Positions 1-8,904 of a stretch of DNA of 64,000 bases are shown here, piece after piece (the stretch's first letter is position 1; each line of letters opens with the position of its first letter). This stretch comes from Poindextera sp041691315 (GTDB taxonomy: Bacteria > Pseudomonadota > Alphaproteobacteria > Caulobacterales > Caulobacteraceae). The stretch covers positions 1-64,000 of the forward strand of contig JBEPUW010000014.1 of the NCBI GenBank assembly GCA_041691315.1. The letters run 5' to 3'. Made by a program: the position numbers and the translations under genes. The notes beneath the pieces were generated by a model that worked only from the letters and a program-made list of their open reading frames with translations, did not search any database and was not told where the DNA came from.

Positions 1-2631
1 GCGCTCGCGCGTGGTGGCGGCTTCGGCGTCGGCGGCGCGGGCGGCGCGCTCGGCGCCGGCGCGGGCGGCCTCGGCTGTGTCGAGCGCGTCGGCGGCGGTG
101 GCCTGACGCGCCTCGGCGACGGTCAGTTCGTCCAACAGCTTGGCGCGGCGAGCCTCGAGCGCGGCCGGGGCGTCCTTGGCGGCGGCCATGGATTTGTCGG
201 ACTTGGCGCGGGCGGCCTGCAGGTCCTTCAGCCGCGCATCGGCGGTCTGCGCCCGACCGGCCCAATCGGCGCGATCGCGCGCGATGCCCTCGATCTGCAG
301 GGCGCGGGTGTCGCGCTCACGGACCTCGATATCCAGGGCCGAGCGGGCGGCCGCCGCGGCGTCGCGGGCGGCGATGGCGGCGGCGCGAGCCTCGGCGAAG
401 GGGGCGGCGACATCCGGCCGCGCGGCCAGGGCTTCGGCCGCCTCGCGCGCCTGGATCAGGTGGGTATCGGCTTCGGCCATCTCGGCTTCGAACCGGGCGA
501 TGGTTTCGTCGAGGGACTGGACACGGGCGTCGCGCCGCGCGGCTTCGCGGGCGAAAACCTCCATCGCCTCGCGCGCCTGGGCCAGCGACCGTTCGGCCGT
601 GGGCGGCGCGGCGCGGGCCGTGCGCAGCGCGTCGCCGGCGGCCCGCAGCGTCTCGGTCGCGGCGGCATGGGCGGCCTGGGCCTCGGCGGCGGCGGGGTTC
701 AGGCGCTCGATCTCGGCCTCGATCTCGGCCAGACGGCGGCGCTGCTCCAGGCGGATCGCCGCTGGCCGGTCGGCCTCGGCGCGGGCGACATAGCCGTCCC
801 AGCGCCAGAGATCGCCTTCCAGAGACACCAGCCGGCCCCCGGGCGCCAGTTGCATCGCCAGCCTGGATCCATCGGCCCGATCGGCCACGGCGGTGAAGGC
901 GATCGCAGCGGCGAGTTCCGCCGGCGCCTGTACGTGATCGGCAAGCGGCGAGGCTCCCGCCGGCCAGGCTGGCGCCGAGACCTTGCCGGCGCGCGACCAG
1001 TGCGCCGGGGCGCTCTCGTCGAGCGCGGCATTGAGGTCGTCGCCGAGCGCGGCCGCAAGGGCCGCTTCGTAGCCAGCCGCCACGGTCACCTGGTCCAGGG
1101 CCGGCGGGAAGGCCGCGCCGGCGGTCTCGGCCGCCAGCCGCGCCAGGCCGCGCGCCTCGATGCTCAGCCGGCCAAGCTCGTCCTGCGCGGCGCGGGCGGC
1201 GTCGCGGTGATCGGCCTCGGCGATGGTTGCGTCAGCGTGGCTGGTCTCCGCCGTCTCCAACGCCGCGCGCGCGGCATCCAGCGCGGCCAGGGCCGTATCG
1301 ACCGCGACCTTGGCCGCCTCGGCGCGAGGATCGGCGGTGACGTTCAGCTGCGCCCGGTCGCCCTTGGCCATGTCGAGGGCGCGGCGATTGCGCGCCAGCC
1401 GGTTCTCGGCGTCGTCCAGCCGGGTCTGGGCGGCGCGGCGGTCGGCGTCCAGTCCGGCGACCTCGGCGGCCAGCCGCTCGACCTCGGCGTCGGCGCCGGC
1501 GCGGGCCGCATCGGCGGCGCGCCAGGCTTCCGTCAGGGCCGGAATACGCTCCGGCGCGGCGGCGGCCTGGGCCTGCATGGCGGCGATGGCGGCGTCGAGC
1601 CGGGCCAGCGCCGCGTCGGCGTCCTGGATGATCTGCGCTTCGCGGACGCGGTCGGTTTCGATGCGGGCGAGGTCGGCGGTCAGGCGCTCGATGGCGGCGG
1701 TCGCCTGCTCGGCTTCGCGCTCCAGCCGGTCGTTCTCGATGGCCAGTCGGTGCATGACGGCGCCGGCGGTCTGCGCCTCGTCGCGGCGGGGGCCGACAGC
1801 GGCCTCGGCCTCCAGCGCGGCGGTGGACGCCGTGGCCGCCACGCGGGCCGCATCTTCGACCGTGCGCGCCGCCTCGCCGGCCTCGGTCTCGGCCCGCTCC
1901 ATGCTGGCGGCGGCCTCGGTCCAGCGCACATAGAGCACCGCGCCCTGCAGACCGCGGATCTCGGCCGACAGCCGCTTGAACTTCTCCGCCTGGCGCGCCT
2001 CGCGCTTCAGCCGCGCGAGCGTCGTCTCCAGTTCGGCCGCGACGTCGCTCAGCCGCGCCATATTGGCCTCGGCGGCGCGCAGGCGAAGCTCAGCCTCGTG
2101 GCGGCGACCGTGCAGACCGGAGACCCCGGCCGCCTCTTCCAGGATCAGGCGGCGGTTCTGCGGCTTGGCGGCGATCAGTTCGCTGATCTGTCCCTGGCGC
2201 ACCAGGGCTGGCGAATTGGCCCCGGTCGAGGCGTCGGCGAACAACAGCTGCACGTCGCGGGCGCGCACCTCGCGGCCGTTGATGCGGAAGGTCGAGCCGG
2301 CGCCGCGGTCGATGCGCCGCACGACCTCCAGCACCGGATCGTTGGCGTATTGGGCCGGTGCGGCGCGATCGGCGTTGTCGATCGACAGCACCACCTCGGC
2401 ATGGTTGCGCGACGGCCTGGCGCCGGTGCCGGAGAAGATGACGTCGTCCATGCCGCCGGCGCGCATGGCCTTGGCGGAACTGGCGCCCATCACCCAGCGC
2501 ATGGCTTCCAGAATGTTGGACTTGCCGCAGCCGTTCGGGCCGACGACCCCGGTCAGGCCGGGCTCGATGCGGAACTCGGTCGGCTCGACGAAGGACTTGA
2601 AGCCCGAAAGGCGGAGCCGCTGAAAATGCAA
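1..2631 (-). CDS. smc: Chromosome segregation ATPase SMC, N-terminal part (cut by window edge)
   Basis: Reading leftward from a TTG at 2631, the translation opens with a typical SMC head, including FKSFVEPTEF at residues 11-20 and a Walker A motif GPNGCGKS at residues 31-38. A long Ala/Glu/Arg-rich coiled coil follows, and a hinge-like stretch without heptads lies near 970-1150. 877 codons are visible; the second half, with the C-motif and Walker B, is outside the window. SMC organises and segregates chromosomes as an ATP-driven dimer with ScpA/ScpB. The start is 13 bases after the DsbA-like gene stop, so they are probably co-transcribed. No ATG lies near the conserved N-terminus, so TTG is the likely start. 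The identity is very secure; the exact start is less so. Confidence 0.95.
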   Translation of the reverse strand, partial: MHFQRLRLSGFKSFVEPTEFRIEPGLTGVVGPNGCGKSNILEAMRWVMGASSAKAMRAGGMDDVIFSGTGARPSRNHAEVVLSIDNADRAAPAQYANDPVLEVVRRIDRGAGSTFRINGREVRARDVQLLFADASTGANSPALVRQGQISELIAAKPQNRRLILEEAAGVSGLHGRRHEAELRLRAAEANMARLSDVAAELETTLARLKREARQAEKFKRLSAEIRGLQGAVLYVRWTEAAASMERAETEAGEAARTVEDAARVAATASTAALEAEAAVGPRRDEAQTAGAVMHRLAIENDRLEREAEQATAAIERLTADLARIETDRVREAQIIQDADAALARLDAAIAAMQAQAAAAPERIPALTEAWRAADAARAGADAEVERLAAEVAGLDADRRAAQTRLDDAENRLARNRRALDMAKGDRAQLNVTADPRAEAAKVAVDTALAALDAARAALETAETSHADATIAEADHRDAARAAQDELGRLSIEARGLARLAAETAGAAFPPALDQVTVAAGYEAALAAALGDDLNAALDESAPAHWSRAGKVSAPAWPAGASPLADHVQAPAELAAAIAFTAVADRADGSRLAMQLAPGGRLVSLEGDLWRWDGYVARAEADRPAAIRLEQRRRLAEIEAEIERLNPAAAEAQAAHAAATETLRAAGDALRTARAAPPTAERSLAQAREAMEVFAREAARRDARVQSLDETIARFEAEMAEADTHLIQAREAAEALAARPDVAAPFAEARAAAIAARDAAAAARSALDIEVRERDTRALQIEGIARDRADWAGRAQTADARLKDLQAARAKSDKSMAAAKDAPAALEARRAKLLDELTVAEARQATAADALDTAEAARAGAERAARAADAEAATTRER

Positions 2632-2644
2632 TCGCGTCGCCCGG

Positions 2645-3277
2645 CTATTTCGCCGACGCCTGCGCGTCGGCGATCGACTTGTCGAGCGTGGCCTCGCTCT
2701 GTTCGCCGAGCAGCTTCTTGCCGTTGATCACAAAGGTCGGCGTGGAATCGATGCCGTCCTTGTCGATGTAGGATTGCACGCGGTTGTTCAGCGCAGTGAG
2801 GGCGGCGTCGTCATTGATGCAGGCGTTGAACTGCGCCTCGGTCAGGCCGGCGGACTGCGCGATGCCGAGCAGGCTGGCCTTCGGGTCGCCGGACTGGAAC
2901 ATCGCGGTCTGGCCTTTGAACACGGCGTCCAGAACGCTGAAATACTTGTCTTTCCCGGCGCAGCGGGCGGTCAGGAAGGCGGCGGCCGCCACCTCCGGCG
3001 GTGGGGTGAGGAATTCACGGAACACATAGTGAATGCGGCCGGTGTCAATGTACTTGGCCTTGAAGCCGGGGAAGACGTCGTTGTTGAAACGGGCGCAGTG
3101 CGGGCAGGTCGCCGAGGCGTATTCGATCACCGTGACCTTGGATGCGGCATTGCCCAGGCTCATGTCGTCGGCGGTCACCGCCCCCTGGGAGCCGGTCATG
3201 GCGGCGATCTTGTTGCAGCCGGCGAGGCTTAAGACTGCGAGCGCGATGACGAAAAGGCGACGAGACGGATGGCCCAT
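2645..3277 (-). CDS. DsbA-family thiol oxidoreductase, lipoprotein form
   Basis: This 210-residue protein has a lipoprotein signal with lipobox LAGC at residues 18-21, then a thioredoxin fold with active site CPHC (in SATCPHCARFNND) and a cis-proline loop STPTF near residue 178. It is therefore a membrane-anchored periplasmic disulfide oxidoreductase, of the alphaproteobacterial DsbA group that often sits by smc. It is a close paralogue of the next gene upstream (3395-4054): both share VTVIEY, CARFNND, YVFREFLT and RCAG-DKYF-VLDAVF. The substrate cannot be told from sequence. It lies between its paralogue and smc on the same strand. Confidence 0.9.
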   Translation of the reverse strand: MGHPSRRLFVIALAVLSLAGCNKIAAMTGSQGAVTADDMSLGNAASKVTVIEYASATCPHCARFNNDVFPGFKAKYIDTGRIHYVFREFLTPPPEVAAAAFLTARCAGKDKYFSVLDAVFKGQTAMFQSGDPKASLLGIAQSAGLTEAQFNACINDDAALTALNNRVQSYIDKDGIDSTPTFVINGKKLLGEQSEATLDKSIADAQASAK

Positions 3278-3334
3278 TGGCGTTCCCTTGAAGCTTGACC
3301 GATCGCCCCTGGCGGAGGGGCCTAAGTTAAGCGC

Positions 3335-3339
3335 GATTC
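3335..3339. promoter_or_regulatory. GANTC (CcrM) site upstream of the DsbA lipoprotein gene
   Basis: A GATTC lies 58 bases upstream of the start at 3277, in the short gap between the two DsbA-like genes, next to a TTAA. In Caulobacterales, methylated GANTC sites in promoters can recruit GcrA. The position fits a promoter of dsbA-smc, but no clear -35/-10 is visible, so regulation is inferred. Confidence 0.3.
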
Positions 3340-3394
3340 TGCCCCCGCCGCACAGCGCCCCACGGCTACGGCAAACCCCGTTCGAAGCCGCCTG

Positions 3395-4054
3395 TCAATG
3401 AGCCGTCGACCGATGGCTCCGCGACAGGTGTGGGGGCGGGCCGGCCGTGGCTTCGGCGCGCGCAATAGCCGCATCAAGTTGCGGCAAGGTCTGGACGCCT
3501 TCCAGTCGCTGGCCATCGACGAAAAACGTCGGCGTGCCGGTGATCTTGTCGTTGTCGATATAGCTCTTCACCCGCGCGTTCAGGGCGTCGATGGCGGCCT
3601 TGTTGTTCAAGCAGGCGCTGGCCTGCGCCTCGCTGAGGCCGGCGTCCTGGCCGATTTTGTGAAGGGCGGTGTCGGCGTCGCCGGTCTTGTAGATATCCGC
3701 CTGAGCATGGAAGACGGCGTCCAGGACGCCGAAATACTTGTCGCGTCCGGCGCAGCGGGCCAGCAGGAAGCTGACTGCGGCCAGGTTCACCGGCTCGGTG
3801 AGGAACTCACGGAACACATACCGCACCCGGCCGGTGTCGACATACTTGGCCTTGAAGGCCGGGAAGATGTCGTTGTTGAAGCGGGCGCAATGGGTGCAGC
3901 TGGCCGAGCCGTACTCGATCACCGTCACCCGGGCGTTCGGGGCTCCCATGCTCATGTCGCCGGCGACGGGCGCCACGGCCTGGACGGGCAGGGCGATCAG
4001 CAACGCGACGGCGACGGCGGCGCCGATCAGGCCGCGCCTGTGTAGGCGGCTCAC
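3395..4054 (-). CDS. DsbA-family thiol oxidoreductase, secreted form
   Basis: This 219-residue protein has a cleavable signal peptide (Arg-rich start, hydrophobic AVAVALLIALPVQAVA) and a thioredoxin fold with active site CTHC in ASCTHCARFNND. The cis-proline motif is TGTPTF. It lacks the lipobox of its paralogue at 2645-3277 and has Thr instead of Pro in the CxxC dipeptide, which should change redox potential. The start is GTG; its GTGA overlaps the stop of the DUF721 gene upstream, so translation is probably coupled. The likely role is oxidation or reshuffling of disulfides in the periplasm, perhaps with different substrates from the lipoprotein form. Confidence 0.88.
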   Translation of the reverse strand: MSRLHRRGLIGAAVAVALLIALPVQAVAPVAGDMSMGAPNARVTVIEYGSASCTHCARFNNDIFPAFKAKYVDTGRVRYVFREFLTEPVNLAAVSFLLARCAGRDKYFGVLDAVFHAQADIYKTGDADTALHKIGQDAGLSEAQASACLNNKAAIDALNARVKSYIDNDKITGTPTFFVDGQRLEGVQTLPQLDAAIARAEATAGPPPHLSRSHRSTAH

Positions 4055-4620
4055 GCTGGCGAACCCAATTCGCGGCGCAGGACCTCGCGTCCGAGGCGGA
4101 TCAGGGCGGTCTTCAAAGGTCCCTCCGGGGCGCGTTCGACACTGGTGGCAAGTTCGGCCTCCAGGCCCGCGTCAAGCGGCTGGGCGCGCCGGCGCCTTGC
4201 CTGCGCGGCCTGGGCGGGGCCGGCGACGGCCTGGGCGCGCTTGACGACGCCCTGGACCACCCGCAGCCGCTCGACCGACCCGGCGCCGAGGAAGAGGTTC
4301 ACCCGCATCAGCAGTTCCGGCGCCTGGTGCTGGATCAGGGTGGCGGCCGGGCCATCGACTTTCAACTCCAGCACCCCGCCCGAACCATTGCGCGGGCGGC
4401 TGAGCTTCACCGGCTCGGTGCGCGCGGCCAGATTCTCCCCGACGATCTCGCGCCAGCGGGCCTGGAGGGTCTCGGGGCCGGCGCCGAAGCGTTCGTCCAG
4501 CTGCTTGATCAGGCCGCTCAGCCGCCGTCCGGCGCTGGCCGGCGGCCGGCGCACCGGCCGTGTACGCTTGGTCGCCAGGATACGGGCGGCTTCGGCGGCG
4601 GAGGGCAGATCGCGCGGCAT
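4051..4620 (-). CDS. DUF721 / DciA-like protein
   Basis: The 189-residue product has the DUF721 core: SGLIKQLDERFG, then WREIVGENLAARTEPVKL, then a beta-rich LELKVDGPAATLIQHQAPELLMRVN segment at about residues 35-125. This is the KH-like fold of DciA, which acts in replicative helicase loading in many bacteria lacking DnaC. A basic, Ala/Arg-rich tail follows. It leads the dsbA-dsbA-smc run and is divergent from mutY, 84 bases away. Assignment to DUF721 is firm; the helicase-loading role is inferred from the family. Confidence 0.82.
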   Translation of the reverse strand: MPRDLPSAAEAARILATKRTRPVRRPPASAGRRLSGLIKQLDERFGAGPETLQARWREIVGENLAARTEPVKLSRPRNGSGGVLELKVDGPAATLIQHQAPELLMRVNLFLGAGSVERLRVVQGVVKRAQAVAGPAQAAQARRRRAQPLDAGLEAELATSVERAPEGPLKTALIRLGREVLRRELGSPA

Positions 4621-4704
4621 GGCGGCATCTTAGCCGGGCTGGCGTGGGCCACGCCAGCGTCTATCGCTTCGCGGCAGCCGCGCGCGCGGCTATCAAGGCC
4701 GACC

Positions 4705-5745
4705 ATGGCCACGCCCACCGTCCGCGCCCGCCTGCTCTCCTGGTACGACGCCAATGCGCGGGTCCTGCCGTGGCGGGTGTCGCCGGCGGCGCGGGCTCGC
4801 GGTGAGCGCCCCGATCCCTATCGCGTCTGGCTCTCCGAGGTGATGCTGCAGCAGACCACGGTGCCGCACGCCACCGCCTATTTCCTTAAGTTCCTTGAGC
4901 GCTGGCCGAGCGTCGAGGCCTTAGCCGCCGCGCCGGACGACGCCGTGATGGCCGCCTGGGCCGGCCTCGGCTACTACGCCCGCGCGCGCAACCTGCTGGC
5001 CTGCGCCCGGGCGGTGGCCGGCGACCATGGCGGCGTTTTTCCGGGCTCCGAAGACGGCCTGCGCACGCTGCCCGGTATCGGCGGCTATACGGCCGCGGCC
5101 ATCACCGCCATCGCTTTCGACCGGCCGGCCAACGTGGTCGACGGCAATGTCGAGCGGGTGGTGGCGCGGCTCTACGCGGTGGAGACGCCGCTGCCGGCGG
5201 CCAAGCCCGAAATCACGGCCCTGGCCGCCGTGCTCGCCGAAGGCCCGCGCCCCGGCGACTGGGCCCAGGCGCTGATGGACCTGGGCAGCCTGGTCTGCCG
5301 GCCGAAGGCCCCGCTCTGCGACCGCTGTCCGCTGGCGGACTGCCGGGCCTGGGCCGGCGGCGCGCCGGAAACCTATCCGCGCCGCGCGAAAAAGGCCGAC
5401 CGCCCGCGACGGCGGGGCGCGGCCTTCGTGCTGGTGCGGGGCGGCGAGGTCGCCCTGATGCGCCGCCCGCCGAGGGGGTTGCTCGGCGGCATGCTCGGCC
5501 TGCCGACCACCGACTGGCGCGCCAAGGCCTGGCAGCAAGCCGACGCCCTGGCGGCCGCGCCCGCGCCGGCGTCATGGCGGCGCCTCGGCGAGATCGAACA
5601 CACCTTCACCCACTTCGCATTGACGCTCGACATCTATCGCGCCGATGCGGCGGCAACTGATCCGAACCTGATCTGGCTGCCCATCGAGCGCGCGCTGGCG
5701 GAGATGCCGTCGGTGTTCAACAAGGGCCTGCGGCTGGCGCTCTAA
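4705..5745 (+). CDS. mutY: A/G-specific adenine DNA glycosylase
   Basis: MutY removes adenine mispaired with 8-oxoguanine. The 346-residue product has the catalytic Glu45 in SEVMLQQTTV, the helix-hairpin-helix LPGIGGYTA at 122-130 with catalytic Asp146 in VVDGNVERV, a [4Fe-4S] cluster at Cys198/205/208/213, and a C-terminal Nudix-like 8-oxoG recognition domain from about residue 230. The last cluster spacing is Cys-x4-Cys instead of the usual x5. The start at 4705 is chosen because homology begins at MATPTVRARLLSWYDANARVLPWR; upstream in-frame ATGs would overlap the divergent DUF721 gene. Confidence 0.95.
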   Translation: MATPTVRARLLSWYDANARVLPWRVSPAARARGERPDPYRVWLSEVMLQQTTVPHATAYFLKFLERWPSVEALAAAPDDAVMAAWAGLGYYARARNLLACARAVAGDHGGVFPGSEDGLRTLPGIGGYTAAAITAIAFDRPANVVDGNVERVVARLYAVETPLPAAKPEITALAAVLAEGPRPGDWAQALMDLGSLVCRPKAPLCDRCPLADCRAWAGGAPETYPRRAKKADRPRRRGAAFVLVRGGEVALMRRPPRGLLGGMLGLPTTDWRAKAWQQADALAAAPAPASWRRLGEIEHTFTHFALTLDIYRADAAATDPNLIWLPIERALAEMPSVFNKGLRLAL

Positions 5746-5749
5746 ACAC

Positions 5750-8700
5750 CTAGTCGACCCAGGTCGCCTGGCCGTCGCTCCGGGGCTGCGGACTTGCCCC
5801 GCCCGAGCCGAACCGGCGCGCCGCCAGGGCGCCGGCGACCAGGACCAGGCCAAGCGCCAGGAAGGAGGCGGCGCGGACGACGCCCTCCAGATGGTCGAGG
5901 TCGAACAGGAAGACCTTGGCGGTGGTCGCCAGCAACACGGCCAGGCCGATGCCGCGCAGCGCCATGTCGCGGCGGCCGGCGCCGATGGCAAGCGCCGCCA
6001 GCCCGTAGAGCGCCCAGACGGCCGAGAAGGTCCAGGTCTCCAGGCTGTCTTCGCGCAGCGGCGCCCGCATGGCGGCGCCATGGAAGACAAAGCGCACCAC
6101 CAGGGTCAGCAGCACGAAGCCTTCGATGCCCGCGCCGGCCAGCGCCACCTGAGCCAGCACCGGCCTGGCCGAGCGGCGCGCCAGGATGGCCAGGCCAACG
6201 CCGCACAGGACGGCCAGGGCGTAGAGCGCGCCCAGGAGCATCGGGGCGTGCAGGTCGCCGCTCAACGGTCCCCACCAGGGGCTGGCGAACCCAACCAGCA
6301 ACAGCACGGCCACCATGACGGCGGTCCAGTTGATGACGTCGACCACAGCGCTCAGGACGCTTTTCGAGTCGAGCGCCGCGCTCAACCGCGCGCGCCCGAC
6401 GTCCAGGCCGAGCGCCAGGGCCAGACCGGCGGCGGCGTAGGCGGCGACTTCGGCATAGGCGAAACCGTCGCCAGTCAGGACCGGGCCATGGAACAGCCTG
6501 CGGATCTCGGAGAGAAGCCACAGGGCCAGGAATGTCAGCGCTCCGACGGCTGCGGCGCCGGCGACAGGTTTGATCTGCCGCGCCAGGCGGCGTGCGGCCT
6601 CGGCCAGCAACAGCGCCGGGGCGAGCAGGCCGAGCATCAGGCTGTCGGCCACCGGAGGCCCCACCACCGCCGCGGGGCTTTCGCCCCACCAGGGGTGCAG
6701 GGACAGGCCCTGCAACAGGAGGCCGTGCAAGGCGCCTAAACCGAGCAGGACCGGTCCACGCCAGCGGCCAAGCGACGTGGACGCGCCGCGGATTGATAAC
6801 AGAAGGCCGGCGGCGAGCAGCAGGAGCGTGCGCAGCGATGCTTCGGTGAAGACGTCGATGACGCCCGATCCGCCGGCGCTGGCCGCGCCAAAGGTCTGCA
6901 GCACCAGGAAGGCGCCGAGCAGGCCGGACAGCACTGCCGAGGTCGAGATGGCCTCGACGCTGGTCTTGACGTCGGCGCGAAGCTTCAGGGTGCGCCACGC
7001 CGCCGCCTGGGCCAGGGTCGCTGCGGCGGCCGCCGCCGCGACGATCCGCCAGTCGGCCTTCCCGGCCATGGCGGCGATCGCGACCGGCGCCCCGAGCAGG
7101 CCCGCGAAGCTGACCAGGCAGGCTGCGACCGCGGATTCCGCGAAGCCGCGCCACTTCACGCGCACGGCCAGGGCGGCGAGCACGATGGCGAGCAGGCCGT
7201 AGGCCGTGGGCGTCGCCCGGCCGTCCAGGCAGGCGTGCAGGGCCAGACCTGCGGTCTCGGCCGCGCCGCCGATCCAGGCCGCCGTGGTCCAGTCCGATGC
7301 CGGATCCTGGGTGCGCCGCGACAGCACGACGGCGCCGGCAGCGAAAAGACCGGCGAAACCGGCGTCGACGGCCCAGTCCCAGCCTGGAACGGCCAACGCG
7401 AGGGCCGGACCGGCGAGCGTCAGCGCCAGGGCGACGCCGACGGCCGAGGTGACCGCCGCCGTCCGCGACTTGTCCGAACGCAGCGCGCCGTCGAAGCCCG
7501 CCGCCGCGATCGCCACCAGGCTGAGCAGCAGCCAAAGGGCGCTGGCGGCGCGGTCTGGAGCGGGGTCGGCCAGTAACCCGGCCATGATCGCTACGGCGGC
7601 CGGCCCCGCCAGCCAGGCCGGCGTCAGGTGGCCCAGGCGCACGCCGGCCGCGACGGTCAGGGCAAGCGCCGCCGTCGCCACAGTGGCGTAGATCGGGACG
7701 GCGGGGCCGGAGTGGAACCACGCGATCAGAACCAGCAGGCTCGAGGCGACAATGGCCGCGGCGGGCAGGGCGGCCAGCAGGCGCGGCTTCTGCAGCCCTT
7801 CGACGCCCCTGCGGCGCGCCAGACCGGCTGCCGCCAGGGCCAACGCCGCGGCGACGACGGCCAGCAGGCTGACGCCGAGCGCGTCGAAGGGCAGGAAATC
7901 CCGCGACAGGCCCCAGAACCAGCCGCCGGACAGGGTCAACGCGCCGACCCACCCCCAGCCGCGCAGGCCGGTGGCGGCGAACCCGGTGACCAGGATCAGC
8001 ACGATATAGGCGTCCAGCGGGCCGTCGCCCCAATGCGCGTCGCCGCAAACCACGGGAACCAGGTAGGCGGCGGCGACGGCCAGCACGCCCAGGGCTTCGC
8101 CGTGCAACAGCGACAAGGCCAGCAGGCCGAGCGAAATGGCCGCCAACAGCACGGCCGCGGTCCCCAGCGGTATGAAACTGTAGAGGCTGTAGGCGGCCCA
8201 GGTGGCGGCGTAGAGCATGGCCGCGCCCGCCGCGGTGACCAAGGCGGCGACCAGCAGATTCGGCGCGCCCTTGATCGCCAGGCCGCGCCGCAGCGCCTCG
8301 CCGGCGGCCACGGCCGCCAGCCCGAGCACGCCCGCGGCGATGATGCGCAACGCCGGTGTGAAGATGCCGCGTTGGGCGGCATAGGCCACCAGCATCAGGC
8401 CGCCCAGCGCCAGGGCGCCGCCACCGATCCAGGCCAGGCCCTTTTCCGAAAGCCAGTCGGCGACCGAAGGGCCGGCCGGCTTGGACGCGGGCGGGGACGT
8501 CCACTCGCGCGGCGTCGCGGCGCGAGCCGCGACAGGCGCCGGTTGCGGCGGAATGGATGCGGGCGGCGGCGAAACCGGTGTCGGTGGAGGCGGAATCGCC
8601 TCTCGCGCCGCAACCACCGGCAGGGGCCAGGGCGGCTCCGGGGGCGGCGGCATGGGCGGTGGCGCGAAAGTCGGCGGCGTGATCAGCCTGGCCTCATCGG

Positions 8701-8866
8701 CCGGTGGCGCGGCGGGGGCTGCCGGCGCGTGGCGCAGCCCGGTCAGCTCCAACTGCAGGGCACGAAGACGGACGCCAATATCGGACAGCCTGATGCTCAG
8801 AACGACGCACCAGACCACCAGACCGACGACGAGCAGCCATTCCATCGCGACGTCCCCCGACCGCAA
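5750..8866 (-). CDS. DUF2339 polytopic membrane protein
   Basis: This 1038-residue protein begins with one membrane segment (WLLVVGLVVWCVVLSIRL), then a Pro/Ala-rich linker of about 100 residues (poly-Pro runs such as PPPMPPPPEPPWP), then more than twenty hydrophobic helices to the C-terminus. This arrangement is typical of the DUF2339 family of giant inner-membrane proteins, whose function is not established. It is convergent with mutY with only 4 bases between stops. A second very long open frame lies over it because of the codon bias and is not real. Confidence 0.85.
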   Translation of the reverse strand: MRSGDVAMEWLLVVGLVVWCVVLSIRLSDIGVRLRALQLELTGLRHAPAAPAAPPADEARLITPPTFAPPPMPPPPEPPWPLPVVAAREAIPPPPTPVSPPPASIPPQPAPVAARAATPREWTSPPASKPAGPSVADWLSEKGLAWIGGGALALGGLMLVAYAAQRGIFTPALRIIAAGVLGLAAVAAGEALRRGLAIKGAPNLLVAALVTAAGAAMLYAATWAAYSLYSFIPLGTAAVLLAAISLGLLALSLLHGEALGVLAVAAAYLVPVVCGDAHWGDGPLDAYIVLILVTGFAATGLRGWGWVGALTLSGGWFWGLSRDFLPFDALGVSLLAVVAAALALAAAGLARRRGVEGLQKPRLLAALPAAAIVASSLLVLIAWFHSGPAVPIYATVATAALALTVAAGVRLGHLTPAWLAGPAAVAIMAGLLADPAPDRAASALWLLLSLVAIAAAGFDGALRSDKSRTAAVTSAVGVALALTLAGPALALAVPGWDWAVDAGFAGLFAAGAVVLSRRTQDPASDWTTAAWIGGAAETAGLALHACLDGRATPTAYGLLAIVLAALAVRVKWRGFAESAVAACLVSFAGLLGAPVAIAAMAGKADWRIVAAAAAAATLAQAAAWRTLKLRADVKTSVEAISTSAVLSGLLGAFLVLQTFGAASAGGSGVIDVFTEASLRTLLLLAAGLLLSIRGASTSLGRWRGPVLLGLGALHGLLLQGLSLHPWWGESPAAVVGPPVADSLMLGLLAPALLLAEAARRLARQIKPVAGAAAVGALTFLALWLLSEIRRLFHGPVLTGDGFAYAEVAAYAAAGLALALGLDVGRARLSAALDSKSVLSAVVDVINWTAVMVAVLLLVGFASPWWGPLSGDLHAPMLLGALYALAVLCGVGLAILARRSARPVLAQVALAGAGIEGFVLLTLVVRFVFHGAAMRAPLREDSLETWTFSAVWALYGLAALAIGAGRRDMALRGIGLAVLLATTAKVFLFDLDHLEGVVRAASFLALGLVLVAGALAARRFGSGGASPQPRSDGQATWVD

Positions 8867-8904
8867 GCGAGCCTAGAGCAGCGCGAGCGCGGCGGCTACC
8901 GACG

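Noticed and set aside
460..2727. 755-codon open frame on the plus strand across smc
   Set aside because: It is a shadow caused by high G+C codon bias; its translation is Gly/Arg/His-rich without domains, while the minus strand encodes a clear SMC head.
5742..8504. 920-codon open frame in another minus-strand frame over the DUF2339 gene
   Set aside because: Arg/Gly-rich translation without hydrophobic helices; the DUF2339 frame explains the region.
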